Assembly (NCBI GenBank): GCA_963817025.1
Contig: CAWFML010000005.1
Span: 1,550,001-1,614,000 of the forward strand
Direction of reading: 5' to 3'
Origin: JACMLC01 sp963817025
Lineage (GTDB): Bacteria; Acidobacteriota; Blastocatellia; Pyrinomonadales; Pyrinomonadaceae
DNA: 64,000 nucleotides
A program made the translations under genes and the position numbers. Under the pieces are notes generated by a model that saw only the letters and a list, made by a program, of their open reading frames with translations, was not told where the DNA came from and ran no database searches. Below, piece by piece: positions 34,407-43,569 of the stretch. Within the stretch, counting starts at the first letter, position 1. The number at the start of each line of letters is the position of its first letter.

Positions 34407-35299
34407 GCGCAACAGAGCTGGACATCGAAGAGCCTGCGACTGAAGGGGCCAACCCTGATCGTCGCGGCATCAAAAAGGGTCTCTACCTGATTCCTTCTGC
34501 TTTTACGGCAGCAAATATCGGGCTGGGATTTTACGCTGTGATGGCTTCCTTGCGCGGCTTCCAACTGGTCGGAGGCGGGGAAGAAGAGGAATTGAGGCGC
34601 GCAGCCTCTCTGTTCAATCATGCTGCCATCGCCATCGGGTTGGCTGGCGTGTGCGATGCTCTGGATGGGCGCATCGCGCGCATGACAAAAACCACTACAG
34701 AGATTGGCGTGCAGTTTGATTCCATCGCAGATGTTTTGACTTTTGGAATTGCTCCTGCCGTGCTCGCCTATTCATGGGGAGTCGGCTCTGCTTTAAGAGA
34801 CGGTAGCCCCAGTCATAAGCTCGGCTGGTTTATCTCCTTTTTATATCTGATGTGCGGCGCGTTTCGTCTGGCGCGCTTTAATGTGCAATCAATGCGCCCG
34901 CGCCCACTTGCCGAAGGCACTGTCAAAGTAGACAAGAAAAGCTTTGTCGGGTTACCGATTCCGGCAGCGGCTGGAATGATTGCTGCGATTATCCACTTTG
35001 CTCCTACGCCGCTGGTTCAATACGGCCCGAAATATGCGCCGCTGTACAGTGGACTGATGATCGTGCTCGTTGGCCTGCTGGCTTTCCTGATGGTCAGCAC
35101 ACTGCGCTATTCCAGTTTTAAATCCGTCGGAACCGGACGCAGAAGCCCGCGCGTTACCATTCTAGCGGTCGCCATTATCTTTATGCTGATCTGGCTTTAT
35201 TCGCGTTATGTGCTGCTCGCCCTTGTGACAGGCTATGTGCTGGCAGGTATTCTACTCAAGGTCTGGTCTTTCCTGCGTGCCAAGCCGCGCCACGAATGA
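34403..35299 (+). CDS. pssA: CDP-diacylglycerol-serine O-phosphatidyltransferase
   Basis: 298-residue CDP-alcohol phosphatidyltransferase. The signature DALDGRIARMTKTTTE continues to IGVQFDSIAD, giving DG-x2-AR-x8-G-x3-D-x3-D with all acidic residues. IPSAFTAANIGLGFYAV is the first membrane segment, and about seven follow. PssA makes phosphatidylserine, the substrate of the Psd encoded just upstream. The start is the ATG of the ATGA overlap; a longer frame inside psd is ignored. The N-terminal 25 residues are acidic and poorly conserved. Converges with the PQQ-propeller gene after an 81-bp gap. Confidence 0.9.
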   Translation: MSATELDIEEPATEGANPDRRGIKKGLYLIPSAFTAANIGLGFYAVMASLRGFQLVGGGEEEELRRAASLFNHAAIAIGLAGVCDALDGRIARMTKTTTEIGVQFDSIADVLTFGIAPAVLAYSWGVGSALRDGSPSHKLGWFISFLYLMCGAFRLARFNVQSMRPRPLAEGTVKVDKKSFVGLPIPAAAGMIAAIIHFAPTPLVQYGPKYAPLYSGLMIVLVGLLAFLMVSTLRYSSFKSVGTGRRSPRVTILAVAIIFMLIWLYSRYVLLALVTGYVLAGILLKVWSFLRAKPRHE

Positions 35300-35380
35300 G
35301 TTGAGACATGCTTTTGTCTGGCGACAGTGGCACGACAGTCTGAAGGGGCAAGTGAACATTTCTGACGGCTATAAGCCTTT

Positions 35381-36592
35381 CTACTTCTTGTTAACCACCT
35401 GTGGATGCGAGAATGCCAGCAGACCATGTCGCGTGGTCATCAACAACACGTTCCCGGCAATAATTGGCGCAGCAGCCATGTTGCTATCCTCGCCCAACGG
35501 CAGACTGTTCAATTGCTTTCCATTCTTTAAATCCAATACGACTCCGCTGTCCCCGGAAAGGGGAGTGAAAAGCGCTCCGTCGAAAGTGGCGAGCGGCTCG
35601 GCTGTCAATCTTCCGCTGAGCTGTCGTTTCCAGAGGCGATTTCCACGCGAAGCGGACAGGTAATAGACAAAATTATCCAGCGAGGCAACAAGCAGACCTT
35701 TGCTGATGCTCATCACGGACTGCACCCCTGCGCCCGTTCTGGCACGCCAACGTAAACGCCCGTCAGACTCCCTCAAAGCATATACATATCCATCCGCAGA
35801 GCCGAAATAAACCAGTCCCTCCCCAACTGCCACTGCGCCCCGAATCGCTCCCCGCGTCTGATAACGCCAGAGAGTGCGACCCGTCTTTTGATCCATGCAA
35901 TAAAGCTTACCGTCCTCACCCCCTATATAAAGATTTGTACCGACGAGCGAGAGGCGAGAGGCGAGAGGCGTATTGACCTGTTTGACCCACATTAGTTCGC
36001 CGTCGGATTTGCGCACGGCATAAATACTTCCGTCGCTAGCACCTCCAAAGATTCCATCGCCGTTTAACGCCAGCGCGCCCTGCAAGGGTTTTGGAACGGG
36101 GCGCAACCAGAGTGTCACACCGCTCTCGCGTGCAATAGCCCTTAAAGCCCCTGTGGCAATCTGCTCAGTTTCCTTTGATCCAACACTTTCAGAAGCTACA
36201 TAGACGCCGCGAGCATCTGCCACTGGCGCGGCTGTCAACTCGCCACCTGTCTCTGTTTTCCACTGCAACTGACCATTTGACGCACGTAATGAAATGATTG
36301 TGCCGGAGGCTAACGGCAGATAGATTCGCTCCCCGTCCGTCGCAGGCGTCAGATTAACCGTTCGCTCTGAAGGATAACGCCATAACACAGTCAGCGGCTG
36401 GGAGAGCCTGATCTGGTCTGCGCTCAGAAAGCTTTCGGGCAGGGAATAAGCCGACTGGCAGAAAACGGTCAGAGCCAAACAAAAAAGACTGAATAAAGAG
36501 CGCAATCCGGGCCAGCTTTTAAAATAAGCGCATTTCTTGAAGCTTTTCCAATTAGTTGCCATCGAATAACCGGCATTAGTTTTGAAGACCAT
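35381..36592 (-). CDS. PQQ-like beta-propeller repeat protein (BamB-like)
   Basis: 403 residues. A signal peptide follows a longish N-terminus (hydrophobic LRSLFSLFCLALTVFCQSAY, residues 30-49). The mature part is a string of about 40-residue blades with the PQQ repeat pattern, such as GERIYLPLASGTIISLRASN, GAVAVGEGLVYFGSADGYVY and DGKLYCMDQKTGRTLWRYQT. It resembles BamB or other periplasmic propellers; no BAM gene is adjacent, so involvement in outer-membrane assembly is only a suggestion. A second in-frame ATG at 36562 is possible. Confidence 0.8.
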   Translation of the reverse strand: MVFKTNAGYSMATNWKSFKKCAYFKSWPGLRSLFSLFCLALTVFCQSAYSLPESFLSADQIRLSQPLTVLWRYPSERTVNLTPATDGERIYLPLASGTIISLRASNGQLQWKTETGGELTAAPVADARGVYVASESVGSKETEQIATGALRAIARESGVTLWLRPVPKPLQGALALNGDGIFGGASDGSIYAVRKSDGELMWVKQVNTPLASRLSLVGTNLYIGGEDGKLYCMDQKTGRTLWRYQTRGAIRGAVAVGEGLVYFGSADGYVYALRESDGRLRWRARTGAGVQSVMSISKGLLVASLDNFVYYLSASRGNRLWKRQLSGRLTAEPLATFDGALFTPLSGDSGVVLDLKNGKQLNSLPLGEDSNMAAAPIIAGNVLLMTTRHGLLAFSHPQVVNKK

Positions 36593-36611
36593 TATGTTCT
36601 GAACCCCTTAT

Positions 36612-36640
36612 TTGTTTGTTCCAACACTTATCAGTATAAT
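36612..36640 (+). promoter_or_regulatory. sigma-70-like promoter for guaA
   Basis: TTGTTT (36612-36617), 17 bp, TATAAT (36635-36640), 63 bp before the guaA start. Confidence 0.55.
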
Positions 36641-36702
36641 TCCCGGTACTTCATAGAAGATAAATCGTTCAGACGTGTAATTAATGGCGGAGGTCTACTT
36701 TT

Positions 36703-38259
36703 TTGAGCGAAAAAAACAGCCATGAAAAAATCATCATACTAGACTTCGGCTCGCAATACACACAGTTGATAGCCCGCCGTGTGCGCGACGCAGGAGTATA
36801 TTGTGAAATTATTCCATACAACGCCACGCTGGACGAGATTCTCAAACACCGACCGCGCGGCATCATTCTCTCAGGCAGCCCCTCATCTGTTTATGAGGAA
36901 AAAGCCCCGCGCCCTGTTGCCGGATTGTTGCAGGGAATTGACTGTCCTTTGCTGGGTATTTGCTATGGACTACAGGTTTTGGCGGCAGACCTCGGCGGTG
37001 AGGTTAAGCCTTCAGCTAATAGAGAATACGGTTATGCCAGACTAAGAATTACAGACAGTTCCAGCTTGCTTTTTGCAGGGCTTCCCTCTGAAATGGATGT
37101 CTGGATGAGTCATGGTGATCAAGTGACATCCGTTCCGGAAGGGTTTCGCATAACAGCCCTCACGGATGGGGCGCTTAACGCTTTCGAGAGCTTAAGCAAG
37201 CGCATATACGGCTTACAGTTTCACCCGGAAGTCGCGCACACGCCTCTGGGAGCGCAGATTCTGAGAAATTTTTTATTAAATATCTGTGGCTGCCACGGGG
37301 ACTGGACGCCGGGCGCAGTCATCAAGGAACAAATAGCGCTCATTCGTGAGCAAGTCGGTGAGCAGGGCAGGGTCGTCTGCGGGCTTTCCGGCGGAGTAGA
37401 TTCAACGGTTGCAGCAGTTCTTGTGCAGCAGGCAATCGGCGACCGGCAGTCCTGCCTTTTTGTCAATAACGGTCTGCTGCGCGAAGGTGAGTTCGAGAGC
37501 ACGCTCGCTTTATTCAAGCAGAGATTGAATCTGAATATGATAGGTCTGGATGAGGAGAGCCGTTTTCTGACAGCCTTGAAAGGCATTGTTGACCCCGAGT
37601 TGAAACGAAAAAATATCGGCAGAGTCTTTATAGAGGTCTTTGAAGAACAGGCCAACGCTCTCGGCAATGTTCGATTTTTAGTTCAGGGAACCCTGTACCC
37701 GGATGTAATTGAATCTGTATCTGTGCGCGGCCCCTCTGCTATTATCAAAAGCCATCATAATGTAGGCGGGTTGCCTGAGAAAATGAACTTACGTTTAGTT
37801 GAGCCATTACGTGAGCTTTTTAAAGACGAAGTTCGGGTGATCGGGGCCGAACTGGGCATACCTAATGAAATACTTGAACGTCATCCTTTCCCCGGCCCCG
37901 GTTTGGCTGTCCGCATTCTGGGCGAAGTCACAGCGGAACGCATTCAAATCTTACAGGCGGCTGATCGTATCTTGGATGAAGAAATTCGTTTGGCCGGACT
38001 CTACAATGCTGTCTGGCAGTCTTTTCCCGTGCTATTGCCGATTTCGAGCGTCGGCGTGATGGGAGATGACCGCACCTATGAGAAAGTGCTCGCGATACGC
38101 GCCGTCACAAGCACGGATGGGATGACTGCCGATTGGGCGCGATTACCGCATGATACCCTCGCCAGAATCTCTACGCGTCTGGTGTCTGAAGTTAAAGGAA
38201 TAAATCGCGTTGTCTATGACATCAGCTCCAAACCGCCAAGCACCATTGAATGGGAATGA
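36703..38259 (+). CDS. guaA: GMP synthase (glutamine-hydrolysing)
   Basis: 518 residues, full length. N-terminal class I glutamine amidotransferase with nucleophile Cys in LLGICYGLQVLA and the His/Glu pair in GLQFHPEV; then the ATP-PPase P-loop GLSGGVDSTVAAV near residue 230; then the GMP synthase dimerisation domain with HHNVGGLPEKMNLRLVEPLR and HPFPGPGLAVRILGE. It converts XMP to GMP. The start codon is TTG at 36703, nine bases after GGAGG (36689-36693); no ATG fits the conserved N-terminus. Monocistronic, followed by a 205-bp gap without a visible gene. Confidence 0.95.
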   Translation: MSEKNSHEKIIILDFGSQYTQLIARRVRDAGVYCEIIPYNATLDEILKHRPRGIILSGSPSSVYEEKAPRPVAGLLQGIDCPLLGICYGLQVLAADLGGEVKPSANREYGYARLRITDSSSLLFAGLPSEMDVWMSHGDQVTSVPEGFRITALTDGALNAFESLSKRIYGLQFHPEVAHTPLGAQILRNFLLNICGCHGDWTPGAVIKEQIALIREQVGEQGRVVCGLSGGVDSTVAAVLVQQAIGDRQSCLFVNNGLLREGEFESTLALFKQRLNLNMIGLDEESRFLTALKGIVDPELKRKNIGRVFIEVFEEQANALGNVRFLVQGTLYPDVIESVSVRGPSAIIKSHHNVGGLPEKMNLRLVEPLRELFKDEVRVIGAELGIPNEILERHPFPGPGLAVRILGEVTAERIQILQAADRILDEEIRLAGLYNAVWQSFPVLLPISSVGVMGDDRTYEKVLAIRAVTSTDGMTADWARLPHDTLARISTRLVSEVKGINRVVYDISSKPPSTIEWE

Positions 38260-38464
38260 GGCGCAAGCTAGCTGTCCCAAACGGTTTTAAGTATTTTGTG
38301 AAGTCCCGCAAGAAAAGTCTTTGAGCTGTTAGCTTTATCCTCACACGGAGCCTTGCGTCTCTATATCTTGTCCCTTCCAATCCACGGCACACGTGATATA
38401 GTGTGCGCGTTTGTAGAATCGTAAGATCAGTTTATCCTGCCTGTTGAAATCGAAAAGCGTCTTT

Positions 38465-41400
38465 ATGTCAAAAAAAGATTTTGTACATTTACACCTGCAT
38501 ACTGATTACAGTCTCTTGGATGGTGCTATCCAGATCAAACCCCTTGCGCGCAAGACCGCCGAGCTGGGCATGGGCGCATGCGCCATGACCGACCATGGAA
38601 ATATGTTTGGCGCAATCTCTTTCTACAATTCTATGAAAGAGCAGGGCGTTAAGCCGATTGTTGGGTGTGAGGTCTACATTACGCGCAACAGCCGCAAGGA
38701 TCGAGCGGGCGCAGCCGCTCCCGGCCAGAAAGCCAATTTTCATTTGATCCTGCTAGCGAAAAATTTAGAAGGCTATCACAATCTGGTGCGTTTGACTTCC
38801 AAGGCTTATACGGAAGGTTTTTATTACAAGCCGCGCATTGATAAAGAGTTGTTGGCGCAAAACAGCGCAGGTTTAATAGGACTCTCTGCCTGCATGTCCG
38901 GAGTTCCTGCGGCGATGCTGGCGCGTGATTGTTTTGATGAAGCAGCATCGGCGGCTGTGGAGTTTGAAGAGATTTTAGGGAAAGGGAACTATTTTTTGGA
39001 GATTCAGGAGCATGGTCTGGATGCTCAAAAGCGTATACGCAAGCCTTTAGTGGAGCTGTCAAAACGCACAGGCGTGCCGCTCGTGGCGACAAATGACGCG
39101 CATTACCTGACGCCTGAAGATGCGCGCGCGCACGATATATTGCTTTGCATAGGATCTGGGAAGAACGTAAATGACCAGAACCGTTTGCGTTACGGCCCTC
39201 CGAATTTTTATGTGAGATCGCCTGAAGAGATGTGGCAAATCTTCGGCCATGAAATACCAGAGGCTCTGACCCGTACGGTCGAGATTGCAGAGCAGTGCGA
39301 TTTGAAGTTGCCAAAAGGGGTGAATTATCTGCCCAATTATCCGATTCCGGCTTCTGACGCCGGATTGACGGCAGATGAATACTTCGAAAAAGTTGTCAGG
39401 GAAGGGTATGAGAGGCGCAGAAGCCAAGTCTGGGAGCGGCAGATGACGCGCGAGACCCTGCGACATTCCATGTCTGATTATCAGGCGCGAATTTCCAAAG
39501 AGATAGCCATGATTAAGCAAATGGGATTCGCAGGGTATTTCCTGATAGTCTGGGATTTTATCAGATACGCTAAAGAAAACTCGATTCCAGTGGGGCCTGG
39601 AAGGGGTTCGGCTGCCGGGTCTCTGGTGGCCTATTGCCTTGAGATTACGGACGTAGACCCTTTGCAATATGACCTGCTCTTCGAAAGATTTCTTAACCCT
39701 GAACGCGTCTCCATGCCCGATATTGATATAGATTTTTGCGTCCGCGGGCGACCGGATGTGATTAATCACGTGGCAGACCTGTATGGACGAGATTCCGTCT
39801 GTCAGATTATAACTTTCGGGACGATGGCCTCAAAAGCAGCCATTAAGGATGTCGGCAGGGCGCTTGATATGCCTTATGCGGAGGTTGACCGCATAGCCAA
39901 GATGATTCCTCCGCCCGTTCGTGGGCGCAATGTGAGCCTTGCGCAGGCTCTGGAGCAAGTGCCGGAGCTGCGCAAAGCGATTGAAACGAGTCCGCAAATT
40001 AAAGATTTAATGGACTTAGCACAGCGCTTGGAAGGCTGTGCGCGGCATGCTTCGGTACACGCGGCTGGCGTCGTGATCTCACCGGAGCCTTTACACGATT
40101 TGATTCCGGTGGCCGTTTCGGCAAAAGATGAGCTGACGACACAATATGCGATGTCTGATTTAGAGAAGACAGGCATGCTGAAAATGGATTTCCTCGCGCT
40201 CACGGCCTTAACGGTCATAAGCGACTGCTTAAAAACGATTAAGCAGTATCTTAATAAGACCATTGAATGGAGCGACATCTCGCTTGACGACCAGAAGACC
40301 ATGCAGCTTTTTGCAGAAGGTCGCACTGAAGCCATTTTTCAGTTTGAATCTTCGGGGATGCAGGAAATTTGCCGTAAGCTTAAACCGAAGGGTCTGGAAG
40401 ACTTAGCCGCGCTTAATGCTTTATACAGGCCCGGCCCGCTCGATGGTGGCATGGTAGATGACTTTATTGAAAGACATCACGGGCAAAAGGCTGTGAGATA
40501 TATTGTGCCGGAGATGAAAGAGATTCTCAGCAATACATACGGGATTCTGGTTTATCAAGAACAGATCATGCAGCTAGCGCAAAAGCTGGGTGGGTATAGT
40601 CTCGGCGAGGCGGATTTGATGAGACGCGCGATGGGAAAGAAGAAGCGCGAAGAAATGGCCCTGCACGAGCAAAAGTTTGTTACGGGAGCTATCGAAAAGC
40701 GGATCAAAAAAGAGAAGGCACAGCAAATCTTCTCCCTAATGGCGCAATTTGCAGATTACGGATTTAATCGCAGCCATAGTGTGGCTTATGCCTACTTAGC
40801 CTTTCAGACAGCTTATCTGAAAGCACACTATCCGGAGCATTTTTATGCCGCCGTCCTTTCAAATGAAACGCAGGACATCGCCAAAGTATTTAAATATTCT
40901 ACGGAACTCAGAGGCCAGGGAATCAAGCTCTTACCGCCGGATGTGAATGAAAGCGGGGCAGGTTTTACGCCTCTGGAGGGAGCCATTAGATACGGTCTGG
41001 CAGCGGTCAAAGGGATTGGTCAAAGCAGTGTCAATGCGATCATCAACGCGCGTGCTGAAAATCGGTTTAGCTCTTTTTTCGACTTCGCCTCACGTGTTAA
41101 CCCGGGTGCCCTAAATAAAAGAGTAATGGAGAGTTTGATCTGCGCCGGAGCCTTTGACTCTCTTAACGGCGAGGCCCAGACAATTCATCTTTGGCGCTCT
41201 CGCCTGCATCATGCGATTGATACTGCCATGTCGCACGGAAGTCGCCTGCAACGAGACAGATCATTCGGGCAAAATGATCTTTTCGGAGGGGCTGCGGAAG
41301 AAGCACAGCCGGTCACTGAATGGATTCCGGAAACTCCTGCCTGGACACATGCCGAACTGCTGGCCGCAGAGAAAAACGCCATCGGATTTTACATCACAGG

Positions 41401-41995
41401 ACATCCGCTTGATAATTACCTGGAAATTCTGAAAGAAATGGGAGCTATTTATTCTACAGAACTGCCTAAATTTAATAGTGGGACGAAGGTCAATGTGGGC
41501 GGTCTGATCAGTTCCTTCCAGGTACGCACTACCAAAAAGGGGGCGCGTTTTGCTTTGATGCGACTGGAAGATCAGGCAGGCGGGGTAAAATGCGTCGCTT
41601 GGCCGGAGGTTTTTGGTAAATTCGAGAAACAGATACAAGATGATTTGGCAGTTCTGGTTCATGGAAATCTTGAAGTCACGGAAGATGGCGCAGCCACGGT
41701 CTTTATGGAGGATTTGGTCAAGCTTGACGATGTGCTTCAGCGCCGGGCCAGATCCGTCATAGTACGCCTTCCGGAGACTTCAGAGCAGGAGCCTCTGTTA
41801 AGAAAACTCTTTAAGTTATTTGACGAAAATAAAGGAGATTGTGAGGTTTTACTAGACCTCTTTTTAGAAGGAGGCGTGCTGGTGCGGGTCAAGCCTCACA
41901 CTACTTTGAGAGTCAAGGGAAGCCGCCAGCTAGAGAAGGCCATACTCCAGCATGACTGTCAGGTAGAGTGGGCGAACGTTCTCTTAGAGCCTTGA
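38465..41995 (+). CDS. dnaE: DNA polymerase III subunit alpha
   Basis: 1176 residues. PHP domain at the N-terminus (HLHLHTDYSLLDGAI, TDHGNMFGAI), polymerase core with VGPGRGSAAGSLVAYCL and the catalytic PDIDIDFCVRGRPDVI, then FGTMASKAAIKDVGR, YGFNRSHSVAYAYLAFQTAY, a tandem HhH region, and a C-terminal OB fold (VNVGGLISSFQVRTTKKGAR). The PHP metal ligands appear intact, which in DnaE1-type enzymes can mean proofreading activity. ATG 38465 is favoured over TTG 38444. This is the main replicative polymerase; it stands alone between guaA and accA. Confidence 0.95.
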   Translation: MSKKDFVHLHLHTDYSLLDGAIQIKPLARKTAELGMGACAMTDHGNMFGAISFYNSMKEQGVKPIVGCEVYITRNSRKDRAGAAAPGQKANFHLILLAKNLEGYHNLVRLTSKAYTEGFYYKPRIDKELLAQNSAGLIGLSACMSGVPAAMLARDCFDEAASAAVEFEEILGKGNYFLEIQEHGLDAQKRIRKPLVELSKRTGVPLVATNDAHYLTPEDARAHDILLCIGSGKNVNDQNRLRYGPPNFYVRSPEEMWQIFGHEIPEALTRTVEIAEQCDLKLPKGVNYLPNYPIPASDAGLTADEYFEKVVREGYERRRSQVWERQMTRETLRHSMSDYQARISKEIAMIKQMGFAGYFLIVWDFIRYAKENSIPVGPGRGSAAGSLVAYCLEITDVDPLQYDLLFERFLNPERVSMPDIDIDFCVRGRPDVINHVADLYGRDSVCQIITFGTMASKAAIKDVGRALDMPYAEVDRIAKMIPPPVRGRNVSLAQALEQVPELRKAIETSPQIKDLMDLAQRLEGCARHASVHAAGVVISPEPLHDLIPVAVSAKDELTTQYAMSDLEKTGMLKMDFLALTALTVISDCLKTIKQYLNKTIEWSDISLDDQKTMQLFAEGRTEAIFQFESSGMQEICRKLKPKGLEDLAALNALYRPGPLDGGMVDDFIERHHGQKAVRYIVPEMKEILSNTYGILVYQEQIMQLAQKLGGYSLGEADLMRRAMGKKKREEMALHEQKFVTGAIEKRIKKEKAQQIFSLMAQFADYGFNRSHSVAYAYLAFQTAYLKAHYPEHFYAAVLSNETQDIAKVFKYSTELRGQGIKLLPPDVNESGAGFTPLEGAIRYGLAAVKGIGQSSVNAIINARAENRFSSFFDFASRVNPGALNKRVMESLICAGAFDSLNGEAQTIHLWRSRLHHAIDTAMSHGSRLQRDRSFGQNDLFGGAAEEAQPVTEWIPETPAWTHAELLAAEKNAIGFYITGHPLDNYLEILKEMGAIYSTELPKFNSGTKVNVGGLISSFQVRTTKKGARFALMRLEDQAGGVKCVAWPEVFGKFEKQIQDDLAVLVHGNLEVTEDGAATVFMEDLVKLDDVLQRRARSVIVRLPETSEQEPLLRKLFKLFDENKGDCEVLLDLFLEGGVLVRVKPHTTLRVKGSRQLEKAILQHDCQVEWANVLLEP

Positions 41996-42090
41996 AAGAG
42001 TTTTGACGCTGACGAAATGCTGTTGCCGCTAATCCAAACAATTATCATTCTGTAGTAAAATAAACATCTTCACTGGTGAGCTATAAAACT

Positions 42091-42939
42091 ATGCCTGAGT
42101 CAGAACACACATCTACAAGCGCATCTGCGCACAGCGGTTCCAAAGCCTTCGAGCGCGTGCAGTTGGCTCGCCACCCTGATCGGCCTTATACTTTGGACTT
42201 AATTGAGCGCCTATTTGGGGATTTTGTAGAGATACATGGGGATCGCAGGTTTGCAGACGACCCTGCGATTGTCTGCGGGATGGCTCTGTTTCATGGGACT
42301 CCTGTGGTTGTAGTCGGCCATCAGAAGGGGCGCGATACAAAGCAGCGGCGTCTGCGGAATTTCGGGATGCCAAAGCCGGAGGGGTATCGAAAGGCTTTAC
42401 GCGCCATGAAGTTGGCGGAAAAGTTTGAGCGACCCATCTTGACTTTTATAGACACCCCGGGCGCTTATCCCGGGATAGATGCGGAGGAACGCGGGCAGGC
42501 AGAAGCTATTGCCTTCAATTTAAGGGAGATTGCAAAGCTTGAGATTCCCATCATCGTGACTATTATCGGCGAAGGAGGTTCCGGCGGAGCCTTAGCGATA
42601 GGCGTTGGCGATAGAGTGTTGATGATGGAAAATTCAATCTACTCTGTCATCTCTCCTGAAGGCTGTGCGGCGATTTTATGGAAGGATGCTTCGCGTGCGG
42701 AGACAGCCGCAGGGGGCTTGCGTCTGACAGCTCAAGACCTTTATGCGCAGGGTGTGGTGGATGAAATCATAAACGAACCGGCTGGAGGGGCGCATCTGGA
42801 TTACGACGAAACGACACGCCTTCTTGATAGTTATTTGGTTGAAAATCTGAAGGAACTTTCCCTGTATTCAACAAAACAGAGACTCGCGCTGCGTTATAAT
42901 AAGCTGCGTGCTTTCGGGGAATGGGGGATTGCTGTTTAA
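42091..42939 (+). CDS. accA: acetyl-CoA carboxylase carboxyltransferase subunit alpha
   Basis: 282 residues from ATG 42091 (GTG 42076 is also in frame; GGTGAG lies upstream). Family blocks are VQLARHPDRPYTLDLIERLF, DFVEIHGDRRFADDPAIVCG, GRDTKQRRLRNFGMPKPEGY, FIDTPGAYPGIDAEERGQ, GEGGSGGALAIGVGDRV and ISPEGCAAILWKD. It lacks the N-terminal helix LDFEKP...L that E. coli AccA has, being about 35 residues shorter. With AccD it transfers the carboxyl group from biotin to acetyl-CoA in fatty-acid synthesis; accD is not in the window. Confidence 0.93.
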   Translation: MPESEHTSTSASAHSGSKAFERVQLARHPDRPYTLDLIERLFGDFVEIHGDRRFADDPAIVCGMALFHGTPVVVVGHQKGRDTKQRRLRNFGMPKPEGYRKALRAMKLAEKFERPILTFIDTPGAYPGIDAEERGQAEAIAFNLREIAKLEIPIIVTIIGEGGSGGALAIGVGDRVLMMENSIYSVISPEGCAAILWKDASRAETAAGGLRLTAQDLYAQGVVDEIINEPAGGAHLDYDETTRLLDSYLVENLKELSLYSTKQRLALRYNKLRAFGEWGIAV

Positions 42940-42950
42940 GGGTTGAGTGT

Positions 42951-42994
42951 GTTTCCGAGAGGGATGTCGGCGCGCCGACATCCCTCTCGGAAAC
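42951..42994. repeat. perfect 44-nt palindrome between accA and ssb
   Basis: Each arm is 22 nt with no mismatch and no loop, centred at 42972/42973. Its core is GATGTCGGCGCGCCGACATC. The flanks are not T-rich, so it is not a standard intrinsic terminator, although it separates convergent genes. The same 20-bp core occurs inside parB at 48637-48656. Confidence 0.85.
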
Positions 42995-42996
42995 GC

Positions 42997-43419
42997 TTAG
43001 AAGGGAATATCATCATCTGCCATATCGCCTTCAGGCTGCGTGTGAGCCGGAGCAGCAGTTCGCTGAGAACCGCCTGTGGCCTCGTCCCCACGCCCTCCGC
43101 CTATAAATTGCATATCCGTGGCATGGACTTCGAGCGTATATCTTTGCTTGTTATCTTTGTCCGTCCATTCTTCCACGCGCAGGCGACCTTCTATATAGAT
43201 GGGACGCCCCTTTGTTAAATACTGTGAAGCGGTTTCGGCTTGCCGCCCCCAGAGGGTGACGCGAAACCACGTGGTCACATCCTGTGTTTCTCCGGCACGG
43301 TCTTTTCGCTTTTCGTTGGTTGCCAGAGTAAAGCTACAGACAGGAGTCCCCTGCGGGGTATATCTCAGCTCCGGATCGCGGCCAAGGTTTCCGACAAGAG
43401 TTATTTTGTTAAAAGACAT
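42997..43419 (-). CDS. ssb: single-stranded DNA-binding protein
   Basis: 140 residues. OB-fold motifs MSFNKITLVGNLGRDPELRY, PVCSFTLATNEKRKDRAGET, TWFRVTLWGRQAETASQYL and GRPIYIEGRLRVEEW are typical of SSB. A Gly-rich linker leads to the acidic tip DMADDDIPF, which recruits partner proteins such as RecO (encoded 11 kb away). The start is the ATG at 43417-43419, preceded by GAGG on the minus strand; a longer frame adds six residues. Divergent from recN. Confidence 0.93.
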   Translation of the reverse strand: MSFNKITLVGNLGRDPELRYTPQGTPVCSFTLATNEKRKDRAGETQDVTTWFRVTLWGRQAETASQYLTKGRPIYIEGRLRVEEWTDKDNKQRYTLEVHATDMQFIGGGRGDEATGGSQRTAAPAHTQPEGDMADDDIPF

Positions 43420-43569
43420 AAGTGAGACCTCATGCAATCTATTTTATTTTAAACCGTGATGGCGAGAATACTACTCGCACCCGGTTAGCACGGTCAAGAT
43501 TTAATTACAGGGCGGATAGAATCTTAATCTAATACTTTAAAAGTAATTCCACAGGTCAGGCAAAGCTTT

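Noticed and set aside
43262..43277. CACGTG-centred palindrome (ACCACGTGGT) within ssb as a possible parS
   Set aside because: Only the CACGTG core matches; the flanks do not fit TGTTTCACGTGAAACA, and it lies in conserved coding sequence.
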